Assembly: GCA_003558625.1 (NCBI GenBank)
Contig: PWPP01000061.1
Location: 1-7,564 of the forward strand
Direction: 5' to 3'
DNA: 7,564 nt
DNA from: Syntrophomonas sp.
Lineage (GTDB): Bacteria; Bacillota; Syntrophomonadia; Syntrophomonadales; Syntrophomonadaceae
Shown: positions 1-6,463 of the stretch, piece by piece
Position numbering within the stretch: position 1 is the stretch's first letter
How the letters are laid out: each line of letters starts with the position of its first letter
Program-made: the position numbers and the translations under genes
The notes under the pieces: generated by a model
The model's database searches: none
The model's input: only the letters and a program-made list of their open reading frames with translations
Told to the model about the DNA's origin: nothing

Positions 1-755
<755 letters not shown>

Positions 756-759
756 ATCC

Positions 760-795
760 CGCCCGGGCCAAGATGCCGTTTTGGGCGTTCTTTTT
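760..795 (+). terminator. Possible weak Rho-independent terminator after lysS
   Basis: CGCCC at 760-764 can pair with GGGCG at 783-787, directly followed by TTCTTTTT (788-795). The stem is only 5 bp and the loop is long (18 nt), so this is a weak candidate. Its position just after the lysS stop and before a promoter-like sequence favours it. Confidence 0.35.
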
Positions 796-816
796 ACTGC
801 AGCTGACCCCAGGATT

Positions 817-825
817 TGTTATACT
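817..825 (+). promoter_or_regulatory. Extended -10 promoter for the 942-2538 gene pair
   Basis: TG at 817-818, one base, then TATACT at 820-825 forms an extended -10 element (TGnTATACT, 5 of 6 matches to TATAAT). No convincing -35 box lies at the right spacing; the best is ACTGCA/CTGCAG around 796-802, which is poor. Extended -10 promoters can tolerate this. Transcription would begin near 832, giving a leader of about 110 nt before the GTG at 942. Confidence 0.5.
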
Positions 826-849
826 AAATGGGAGATTTTATTCCCCCGT

Positions 850-894
850 CACCTGCAACGGCAGGGAGCGGGTTCCCAAGGAAGGGCCCGGTGC
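850..894 (+). other. Hairpin-prone 5' leader upstream of the 942 gene
   Basis: This GC-rich stretch between the promoter and the ribosome binding site can fold in several ways. CCTGC (852-856) pairs with GCAGG (861-865) around an AACG loop. GGGA (864-867) pairs with TCCC (874-877). CACC (850-853) can pair with GGTG (890-893) as an outer stem. I do not recognise a known riboswitch class. It shares an 11-base block, GGGCCCGGTGC (884-894), and a preceding AGCGG-TTCC block with the minus strand upstream of csaB (3838-3871). Whether it is functional is unknown. Confidence 0.3.
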
Positions 895-928
895 GCCTGG
901 AGCAAAAGAACAGGCAGGGGGAAGGGAC

Positions 929-934
929 AGGAGG
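929..934 (+). promoter_or_regulatory. Ribosome binding site deciding the GTG start at 942
   Basis: AGGAGG, a perfect Shine-Dalgarno core, lies 7 nt before GTG 942-944. It supports this start over the earlier in-frame ATG at 828, which sits within a few bases of the predicted transcription start and has no ribosome binding site. Confidence 0.8.
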
Positions 935-941
935 ACCCCGG

Positions 942-1358
942 GTGTTAAAACACAGCTTTTTTTACCGTTTATTGAGTTGCAGCTGGATTCTGGGATGGTT
1001 GACAGCCTATACCCCTGAAACCGGAAAAGATTATTATGCCGGTTCGGTGATCACCCGTGCCAGCCGCCACCTGGCGGACAGCCTGGTGCGGGGTTTGCAG
1101 CCACTGGGAGCATTTCTTTCCCGCTGGGGTTCAGGGAGCCTCATCGGTTGTAATCTGACGGTGATCATAGGTGCCCTGCTCGGGATCTATTTCATGGCGG
1201 AAGTTTTTTTCGGGGGCCACGGCCTGGCCCGCCGGGGACTCTATACCGTGATTGCCCTGGGGGTCTTGTTATTGCCCCTGGCCGGCAAAAAAATTCCCCG
1301 GCTGGGACAGGGGAGCAAAATCTGGTCCCTTTTCCGCTGGTGGATCAGAACCGACTAA
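942..1358 (+). CDS. Small membrane protein of unknown function
   Basis: I do not recognise this 138-residue protein. The start is GTG 942, chosen because a perfect AGGAGG lies 7 nt upstream. The first 65 residues are amphipathic and rich in Arg, Trp and Leu. Two hydrophobic stretches follow at about 67-90 and 99-114, so an integral membrane protein with two helices is likely. The tail is basic and ends WWIRTD. Only 31 bp separate it from the glycosyltransferase at 1390, so the two are probably cotranscribed and it may act in the same polysaccharide pathway. The S-x-x-Y-R-x-L style N-terminus and its place ahead of a glycosyltransferase recall the N-terminal region of large O-antigen-ligase-like proteins. 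If so, it would lack the whole polymerase domain, either as a remnant or as a separate small subunit. That comparison is from memory and weak. Confidence 0.7.
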   Translation: MLKHSFFYRLLSCSWILGWLTAYTPETGKDYYAGSVITRASRHLADSLVRGLQPLGAFLSRWGSGSLIGCNLTVIIGALLGIYFMAEVFFGGHGLARRGLYTVIALGVLLLPLAGKKIPRLGQGSKIWSLFRWWIRTD

Positions 1359-1389
1359 GAAGAATATGCATTTTGGCCAGGGAGTGTAC

Positions 1390-2538
1390 ATGAAGATGGA
1401 ACAAGGCCCCGGAAAAAAAAACATCCTGCACCTCATCGGGGGCGGAGAAATCGGGGGAGCGGAAGAACTCCTGCTTACCTTAATGAAACTGCTGGATCGG
1501 GACCGCTACCGGCCCCACCTGATCTGCCTGTGCCAGGGTCCCTTTGTGGAACTGGCTGCCCGGCATGGTTTCACAGCCAGCCATATTCCTATGGGTCATC
1601 GGCTGGATCTTTCCACCATCAAACCCATCCGGGAATACATCCGGCAGCATCAGATTGATCTGGTCCATACCCATGGGGTCCGGGCCAACCTGGTCGCCCG
1701 GCCTGCCGCCAAAAAAGAAGGAATTCCCGTGGTTACCACCCTGCACAGCGTCATCCGCTACGACTACGACCGTCCCTATAAAGCACATTTGGCCCGCTGG
1801 CTTACCCGCCTGGGCAATAAACATACCGACATCTTTATCGCCATTTCCCGGGCCATAGAGGAAGAACTCCTGGCCATGGGCGTACCGGGCGCCAAGATCA
1901 CCCTCATTTTCAGCGGCCTGGACCGCTCCAAATTTACCTCCTCCCGTACCCCCGCCGCCATCAAATCTGAACTAGGAATCGAGCCCGGGGATAAAGTATA
2001 TACCCTGGTGGGGCGCATGCACCCGGTAAAGGGCCATGAATACTTCCTTGGGGCTGCGGCCCGGGTCCTGGGCCAGGGGGTAAAAGCCAAGTTTCTGATG
2101 GTGGGAGACGGCATCCAGCGTCCCCGGATCGAACAGCAGATCCGCGAAATGGGGCTAAAAGAACACGTCGTAATGCCCGGATATTATCCAGACATTGAGG
2201 ACATCTACCGGATTACCGATATCCTGTGCGTTCCTTCCCTGATGGAGGGCCTGGGACTGGTGGTATTGGAAGCCATGAACTTTGAGGTTCCGGTCATTGC
2301 CACCCGGGTAGGGGGTATTCCGGAAATCATAGAGGACGGAGTGGACGGGATCTTAGTGGAACCCCGGGATACCGCCGCACTGGCTGAAGCCATGCTGGCC
2401 CTTGGGCAGGAACCGGAAAGAGCGCGCCGCCTGGCTCTGGGGGGGCGGGAAAAAGTCGGCATCTTTACCGTAGAGCGGATGGCCAGGCAGGTAGAGGAAG
2501 TCTATCTTTCTCTCTTGTCCCCGGCGCGGCGGGAATGA
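1390..2538 (+). CDS. GT4-family glycosyltransferase
   Basis: This 382-residue protein is a GT-B fold, retaining glycosyltransferase (family GT4, cytoplasmic or membrane-associated). It transfers a sugar from a nucleotide-sugar donor, here probably onto a lipid-linked cell-envelope glycan. The N-terminal acceptor domain begins with LHLIGGGEIGGAE (13-25) and has HTHG at 93-96. The C-terminal donor domain has GRMHPVKG (208-215, with the conserved Arg209 and Lys214) and the Ex7E motif in EGLGLVVLE (Glu286 and Glu294), followed by ATRVGGIPEII. The start is ATG 1390, with AGGGAG (1379-1384) 5 nt upstream. In-frame ATG 1366 is an alternative with a weaker site. The exact sugar and acceptor cannot be read from the sequence. 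It follows the small membrane protein gene by 31 bp, and its last 37 bp overlap the end of csaB on the other strand. Confidence 0.92.
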   Translation: MKMEQGPGKKNILHLIGGGEIGGAEELLLTLMKLLDRDRYRPHLICLCQGPFVELAARHGFTASHIPMGHRLDLSTIKPIREYIRQHQIDLVHTHGVRANLVARPAAKKEGIPVVTTLHSVIRYDYDRPYKAHLARWLTRLGNKHTDIFIAISRAIEEELLAMGVPGAKITLIFSGLDRSKFTSSRTPAAIKSELGIEPGDKVYTLVGRMHPVKGHEYFLGAAARVLGQGVKAKFLMVGDGIQRPRIEQQIREMGLKEHVVMPGYYPDIEDIYRITDILCVPSLMEGLGLVVLEAMNFEVPVIATRVGGIPEIIEDGVDGILVEPRDTAALAEAMLALGQEPERARRLALGGREKVGIFTVERMARQVEEVYLSLLSPARRE

Positions 2539-3605
2539 ACCAAATCCAAAGTCAGCCGGGCATTTTCCCGGGCCCGGGCCCGCATCTCCCGGGCCTGGTC
2601 TTTAATCTGGTCTTTCAGGTTCTGGTTTTCCAGCAGCTCCCGGATCTGGGTACACATGGTGTCAAAATCCCGGGATAAAGGCTGCAGCTGGAAGTTTTTC
2701 AGAAAGGCGTCAATTTTGGGATCATAAGAAATGCCGGCAAAAGGCACTCCCCGGCTGGCGGCAAAAATCAAAGAATGCAGGCGCATCCCGATCATCATAT
2801 CCAGCCTTGAGATCAGGGCAATATGTTCCGCACTGTTTAAATGCTTATCCACCAGGTAATACGGCTGCTGCATGAGGGTCCCTACCCGCTGCGACTCTTT
2901 CAAGTCGGCAGGGTAGTCCATGGGCAAGAACAGCACCCGGTAGCCTTTTTCCACCAAAAAGTCCAGCACCCGGGCCAGCTGCACCTGGTATCCTTCCAGC
3001 TCCTCCCATTTGCGTACCGAAACCCCTATAGCCCGGCTTTCCCAGAGGCCCATCGCTTGTAAGAGCTCTTCCATGGCCTGGTAATCCCCGGGGGAAGGTT
3101 CCAGGGTAAACACCGGATCCGCGGTGATTTTGACCGGGGGCCGGCTCACGCCCATCTCCTGCAAAAGCTGCCGGGAGTCCTCATCGCGCAGGGTGATGAG
3201 ATCCACCCGGTTGGCAATAAGACGCATCAGAAACTTGCTGAAAGGGCGGTTAATGGGCCCCACTCCCTGGGCATAAAAAATGACCGGTTTGCCCAGAAGC
3301 AGGGCCAGGGCCACAATGCTGATATAATAAGGCAGGGAACGGGGACCGGTGACATCCTGCAGGAGGCTGCCGCCGCCGCTGATTAAAAGGTCTGCCCGCC
3401 AAAGTTCCCGCAGCACCACAAAAGGATTCATACGATCCACCGCCCTCAGTCCATGGAGAGTGGTGGTTTTTTGCGGAGCCCCGGAGAACACGGTAAAATC
3501 CGCTTCCGGCTCTATTCTTTTAATGGTGGAACATATGGCTGAAAGCAGGGCTTCATCCCCGGCATTATCAAAGCCGTAATATCCTGACAGGACAAACTTC
3601 ATCAT
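2502..3605 (-). CDS. csaB: Polysaccharide pyruvyl transferase CsaB
   Basis: The product adds a pyruvyl ketal from phosphoenolpyruvate to a sugar of the secondary cell-wall polysaccharide. In Firmicutes this modification is what SLH-domain S-layer proteins bind. The 367-residue sequence matches the pyruvyl transferase family throughout. It has GYYGFDNAGDEALL near the start (8-21), ISGGGSLLQD (75-84), YAQGVGPI (111-118), RDEDS (140-144), DPVF (163-166), GMRLHS (273-278) and ISYDPK (292-297), with a highly charged C-terminal tail. AAGGAG at 3617-3622 serves as ribosome binding site. Starts TTG 3608 (8-nt spacing), ATG 3605 (11 nt) and ATG 3602 (14 nt) are all possible; ATG 3605 is chosen. The gene is divergent from the tagO-like gene and convergent, with overlap, with the glycosyltransferase. 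Confidence 0.94.
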   Translation of the reverse strand: MMKFVLSGYYGFDNAGDEALLSAICSTIKRIEPEADFTVFSGAPQKTTTLHGLRAVDRMNPFVVLRELWRADLLISGGGSLLQDVTGPRSLPYYISIVALALLLGKPVIFYAQGVGPINRPFSKFLMRLIANRVDLITLRDEDSRQLLQEMGVSRPPVKITADPVFTLEPSPGDYQAMEELLQAMGLWESRAIGVSVRKWEELEGYQVQLARVLDFLVEKGYRVLFLPMDYPADLKESQRVGTLMQQPYYLVDKHLNSAEHIALISRLDMMIGMRLHSLIFAASRGVPFAGISYDPKIDAFLKNFQLQPLSRDFDTMCTQIRELLENQNLKDQIKDQAREMRARARENARLTLDLVHSRRAGDKRER

Positions 3606-3640
3606 CAATCAACTTGCTCCTTGAAAAACGTTTCTTTATT

Positions 3641-3646
3641 ATTATA
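3641..3646 (-). promoter_or_regulatory. Candidate -10 box for csaB
   Basis: On the minus strand a perfect TATAAT lies at 3646-3641, about 20 nt before the csaB ribosome binding site. The matching -35 region falls in the T-rich run (TTTTCT or TTTCTG) and is poor, so this may be a weak promoter or a chance match in AT-rich sequence. Confidence 0.4.
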
Positions 3647-3665
3647 CATAAAACTATGATAACAG

Positions 3666-3871
3666 AAAAAAAACTCCCTGGCCCAATACTTTTTCCCTGC
3701 GTAAAGCCCGCAGTCCCTCTGCCTCAAAGGGGCCCCTCCTCTGGGGCCAAGTGTGCGGTATTCTTCCCCGGCAAAGGATGACCATCCAGATTTGGTCATG
3801 AAACCGGAACCGGCCCCGGCCCGGTTAAATCCCCACAGCACCGGGCCCAGCGGAACCGCTTTGGCGGGTGC
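3666..3871 (-). promoter_or_regulatory. Structured, attenuator-like region upstream of csaB
   Basis: Read on the minus strand, this region has a chain of stems. GCACC/GGTGC pairs (3867-3871 with 3838-3842), AACCGG/CCGGTT (3821-3826 with 3808-3813 or 3802-3807), ATGACC/GGTCAT with a 10-nt loop (3794-3799 with 3778-3783), GGCCCC/GGGGCC with a 6-nt loop (3743-3748 with 3731-3736), and CTGCG/CGCAG with a 7-nt loop (3709-3713 with 3697-3701). CTTGGCCC (3751-3744) can instead pair with GGGCCAGG (3684-3677), three bases before an 8-T run (3673-3666). This terminator-like pairing excludes the GGCCCC/GGGGCC stem. Such a layout resembles a riboswitch or attenuator, but no known class was recognised, and a promoter upstream of it on this strand is not clear. 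Confidence 0.3.
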
Positions 3872-3885
3872 GGGAAAAAGGTATA

Positions 3886-3914
3886 TAGACAAGGGCCGGT
3901 AGCGGTGATAGAAT
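3886..3914 (+). promoter_or_regulatory. Sigma-A-type promoter for the tagO-like gene
   Basis: TAGACA (3886-3891, 5 of 6 matches to TTGACA) and TAGAAT (3909-3914, 5 of 6 to TATAAT) are separated by exactly 17 bp. A TG at 3906-3907 gives an extended -10. Transcription would start near 3921, leaving a leader of about 26 nt. A perfect TATAAT at 3920-3925 lacks a -35 at the right distance and is a secondary candidate. Confidence 0.7.
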
Positions 3915-3928
3915 AAATCTATAATTGT

Positions 3929-3941
3929 AGGAGGGCGGAGG
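3929..3941 (+). promoter_or_regulatory. Double Shine-Dalgarno for the tagO-like gene
   Basis: AGGAGG at 3929-3934 (12 nt from the ATG) and GGAGG at 3937-3941 (5 nt from the ATG) lie side by side. Together they fix the start at ATG 3947 and suggest strong translation initiation. Confidence 0.75.
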
Positions 3942-3946
3942 TTTAT

Positions 3947-5008
3947 ATGCCTACCTATATCCTAATCATCATGTTGCTGGTGGCCTATTCTGTGGCCTTT
4001 TTTTCTGTACCGGCAGCAATAAAACTGGCTCATAAAATCGGAGCGATTGACAAGCCTGACCAGCGCAAGGTCCATGCCCGCAGCATGCCACGCCTGGGAG
4101 GATTGTCAATATTTTTGGCCTTCATTGTGACCATGGCCTTATTCCTGGATGTTTCCGGGCCCTATGCCGGAATCATATACGGGGCGGTCATTATTTTTGC
4201 CGCGGGGCTTTTGGATGATATCTATAGCCTCTCCCCCTGGTTCAAACTGGGGTCTCAAATTTTAGCTGCCACAGTAGCCATCTATTTCGGGGTACTGGTA
4301 AACTTCGTGACCAACCCCTTTGATGGCCAGCTCAACCTGGGCTTTTTGGCCATCCCCCTGACTCTTTTATGGATTGTGGGCATCAGCAATGCTGTAAACC
4401 TCATCGATGGCCTCGACGGCCTGGCCGCAGGAGTTTCGGCCATCGCAGCCACGACTCTGGGCATCGTGGCCCTGATCCAGGGAGAAACCGTCGCGGCGAT
4501 GGCCGCCTTCATTTTGGTGGCAGCTCTATTGGGATTTTTACCCTACAACTTCTACCCGGCCCGTACCTTCATGGGGGATTGCGGGTCTAATTTTTTGGGT
4601 TTCACCCTGGCCTGCCTGGCGATTATGGCGCTGGCCAAGGGGGCAGCCGTCGTTTCCCTGTTTGTGCCCATTGTCATCCTGGGTATTCCCATATTTGATA
4701 CCTTTTTCGCCATCATCCGGCGCATTCAAAATAAAACCCCCATCTTTAAACCGGACCGGGGGCACCTGCACCACCGTTTAATGGCTCTGGGCAACAGCCA
4801 CCGCAAAAGCGTAATCATCATCTACGGCATCAGCGCATTTTTTGCCCTGATCGCAGTAGCCCTGAGTTTCACCCAGAGTCCCAAAGCCAACTTATTCCTC
4901 ATCCTGTTGATCTTTTTGATCATCTATGGTGCCGATAAAATCGGGCTCAGGACCGGCAGGAGCAGGGTGGGGTACAGGCAAAAAGAAACCACTCATCCCC
5001 CCGGCTAG
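3947..5008 (+). CDS. tagO: Undecaprenyl-phosphate GlcNAc-1-phosphate transferase (TagO/WecA, MraY family)
   Basis: This polytopic membrane enzyme transfers a sugar-1-phosphate, most likely GlcNAc-1-P from UDP-GlcNAc, to undecaprenyl phosphate. That is the first step of teichoic acid or secondary wall polysaccharide synthesis on the inner face of the membrane. The 353 residues are hydrophobic throughout, with about ten or eleven membrane segments. Family motifs are intact: LLDD (Asp90-Asp91), NLIDGLDGLAAG (151-162, with Asp154 and Asp157), FMGDCGSN (Asp211) and the WecA/TagO-type HLHHRL (His273, 275, 276). The HxHH loop and the absence of MraY-specific motifs favour TagO/WecA over MraY. The tail is basic and hydrophilic. 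The gene has its own promoter, is divergent from csaB, and is followed 126 bp later by the LCP gene that would finish the same pathway. Confidence 0.94.
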   Translation: MPTYILIIMLLVAYSVAFFSVPAAIKLAHKIGAIDKPDQRKVHARSMPRLGGLSIFLAFIVTMALFLDVSGPYAGIIYGAVIIFAAGLLDDIYSLSPWFKLGSQILAATVAIYFGVLVNFVTNPFDGQLNLGFLAIPLTLLWIVGISNAVNLIDGLDGLAAGVSAIAATTLGIVALIQGETVAAMAAFILVAALLGFLPYNFYPARTFMGDCGSNFLGFTLACLAIMALAKGAAVVSLFVPIVILGIPIFDTFFAIIRRIQNKTPIFKPDRGHLHHRLMALGNSHRKSVIIIYGISAFFALIAVALSFTQSPKANLFLILLIFLIIYGADKIGLRTGRSRVGYRQKETTHPPG

Positions 5009-5134
5009 GAGCGGGGTTAAACATTCCGGGGAATAAAAACGCACGGGATGCAAAGTATGCACCGTACGAGGTCAACGGGATAAAAAGAAATCGCCCGTGA
5101 GATTATGCACCATACAATGAAGGGAGCCGCATAG
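5009..5134 (+). other. Spacer with 12-bp direct repeats and alternative stems before the LCP gene
   Basis: TATGCACCGTAC (5056-5067) recurs as TATGCACCATAC (5104-5115) with one mismatch, 48 bp apart start to start. CCCGTG (5094-5099) can pair with CACGGG (5042-5047), or its CCCGT part with ACGGG (5075-5079), but not both. AAGGGAG at 5120-5126 is the ribosome binding site, 8 nt before ATG 5135. No strong promoter or terminator is visible, so the LCP gene may be read through from the gene before it. Confidence 0.45.
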
Positions 5135-6463
5135 ATGGCCAAGCTGTTAAAAAACTACCGCATTGTTATCCTCATCGCTGTATTATTCGGGTTGTTCTTT
5201 GCCCTGGGGGCCTGTATCACCAACCTGGTGCAGAGTTCTTCCCCGGAGGAAACCCCCTCGGTCGTCTGTGAAGAAGAAGAGGATATCATAATAGACGGAG
5301 ACAAAACCAACATCCTGCTCCTGGGTCTCGATGCGCGTCCCGGGGAAACCAAAGCCCGTTCCGACACCATGATACTACTCTCCATCGATCCCAAGCTGAA
5401 AAAAGCCGTCTTGATATCGATTCCCCGCGATACCCGGGTAAGCATAAACGGGAGCCCGGATAAAATCTGCAATGCCAATTTCTACGGCGGGCCGGAACTG
5501 GCCGCCAGGGTTGTGGGCCGCCTGCTCCGCACCCAAATAGATTATCACATGGTGGTGGACTTCAACGACTTCAAAAAAATCATCGATACCCTGGGTGGGG
5601 TTCATATGAAGGTGGAACAGCGCATGTATTACCCGGCTGAGGGCATCAACCTGTACCCGGGAGAACAGAGACTAAACGGCCACAATGCCCTGGGCTTCGT
5701 ACGCTACCGCAGCTATGCCATGGGGGATATCCAGCGCACCGACCAGCAGCAAAAATTTATCCGGGCCCTGGCCGAGGAGGTGCTAAGACCCAGCACCGTG
5801 GTCAAACTGCCCACCCTGATCCGGCAGGTAAACAAGCATGTAGAAACCAACCTGGGCCTTTCCGACATGCTGCGCATGGCCAACTGGGGCCGGGGCTTCA
5901 GTGCAGAAGACATAACCGGGCAAACCCTCCCCGGCCATTTCTACAACATCTATGACGCCCACGGCCGGCTGGCCAACAGCTATTGGATCGTAGACAGCAA
6001 CCTGGCGGGAAACCTGCTGGAAAAAGTATTTGCCGGCGAGACCATCGCCGTCCTCTCTCAAACCACCGTGGCTCCCCGTGCTCCTTACCAACCCCCGGTT
6101 AAAGATGAAGAAGAAGAAGAAGGGGATGAAGACGGGGATGATTCGACCCTGATTCCCAGTCCCGGGCATAAAAACCGTACCCCCGGAACAGATGCCGGTG
6201 AAGAAGATGAAGATTTACCAAATGGCGGCCCCGGTTCAGACCTGCCCCTGGATGAAGAAAACGGAAAAGAGAGCGGCACCGAAAGCGGAAAAGAGAGCGG
6301 CACCGAAAACGGAAAAGAGAACGGCACCGAAAGCGGAAAAGAGAGCGGCACCGAAAGCGGAAAAGAGAGCGGCACCGAAACCGAAACCGGACCGGAAGAA
6401 CCCCCCGGCCCTGAGGGCCCTGAACGCCCCCCCCTGCAAACCGGGCCCGAAGGCTACCTGTGA
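5135..6463 (+). CDS. LytR-CpsA-Psr (LCP) family wall-polymer ligase with repetitive acidic tail
   Basis: LCP enzymes act outside the membrane, transferring polysaccharide or teichoic acid from undecaprenyl pyrophosphate to peptidoglycan. This 442-residue protein has a basic start and one hydrophobic segment (about 10-30), a short acidic linker, then the LCP domain (about 58-215). Visible conserved parts are NILLLGLDARPG (59-70), ARSDT (74-78, Arg75 and Asp77), SIPRDT (95-100, Arg98 and Asp99), and FVRYR (188-192) followed by GDIQRTDQQQ (197-206). The usual second arginine of that last motif is Gln204 here. LGAC at 24-27 matches a lipobox. From about residue 310 the tail is disordered-looking, Pro-, Glu-, Asp- and Gly-rich, with an 8-residue unit repeated five times (377-416). 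It probably completes the pathway begun by the preceding tagO-like enzyme. The ribosome binding site AAGGGAG lies 8 nt before the ATG. Confidence 0.93.
   Translation: MAKLLKNYRIVILIAVLFGLFFALGACITNLVQSSSPEETPSVVCEEEEDIIIDGDKTNILLLGLDARPGETKARSDTMILLSIDPKLKKAVLISIPRDTRVSINGSPDKICNANFYGGPELAARVVGRLLRTQIDYHMVVDFNDFKKIIDTLGGVHMKVEQRMYYPAEGINLYPGEQRLNGHNALGFVRYRSYAMGDIQRTDQQQKFIRALAEEVLRPSTVVKLPTLIRQVNKHVETNLGLSDMLRMANWGRGFSAEDITGQTLPGHFYNIYDAHGRLANSYWIVDSNLAGNLLEKVFAGETIAVLSQTTVAPRAPYQPPVKDEEEEEGDEDGDDSTLIPSPGHKNRTPGTDAGEEDEDLPNGGPGSDLPLDEENGKESGTESGKESGTENGKENGTESGKESGTESGKESGTETETGPEEPPGPEGPERPPLQTGPEGYL
6263..6382 (+). repeat. Five tandem 24-bp repeats inside the LCP gene
   Basis: Five consecutive 24-bp units (6263-6286, 6287-6310, 6311-6334, 6335-6358, 6359-6382) encode GKESGTES, GKESGTEN, GKENGTES, GKESGTES and GKESGTET. 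They differ by only a few single-base changes, so the expansion looks recent. Each unit is a multiple of three, so gain or loss of units keeps the frame. The high homogeneity also leaves long open frames on other strands, which are not genes. Confidence 0.95.

Larger units (their letters stand above)
3606..3946. other. Divergent intergenic region between csaB and the tagO-like gene
   Basis: These 341 bp hold the csaB ribosome binding site (3617-3622, minus), a candidate csaB -10 box (3641-3646, minus), an 8-base A-run (3666-3673, a T-run on minus), a block of hairpins (3697-3871), and the promoter and double ribosome binding site of the tagO-like gene (3886-3941). A 95-codon open frame on the minus strand (3605-3892) looks spurious. 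Confidence 0.7.

Noticed and set aside
828..941. Longer N-terminus for the small membrane protein from ATG 828
   Set aside because: The ATG sits at the expected transcription start with no ribosome binding site. The added residues are Gly/Pro/Arg-rich leader translation, and the GTG at 942 has a perfect AGGAGG.
1480..2462. Minus-strand open frames opposite the glycosyltransferase
   Set aside because: They are shadows of a gene with clear GT4 motifs; the translations have no domain character.
3666..3871. Known riboswitch classes (T-box, c-di-GMP, c-di-AMP, SAM, cobalamin, THF)
   Set aside because: I looked for their hallmark conserved strings on both strands here and at 830-941 and found none convincing. 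A covariance-model scan could still change this.
3605..3892. 95-codon minus-strand open frame upstream of csaB
   Set aside because: It begins with TTG without a ribosome binding site, matches no family I know, covers the hairpin block and T-run, and runs up to the csaB start. Most likely chance openness of GC-rich DNA.
5113..5118. TACAAT as a -10 box for the LCP gene
   Set aside because: There is no -35-like hexamer at 16-18 bp upstream, and the start site would fall on the ribosome binding site.
6263..6382. CRISPR-like array
   Set aside because: The 24-bp units are directly adjacent with no unique spacers and are in frame within a protein-coding gene.
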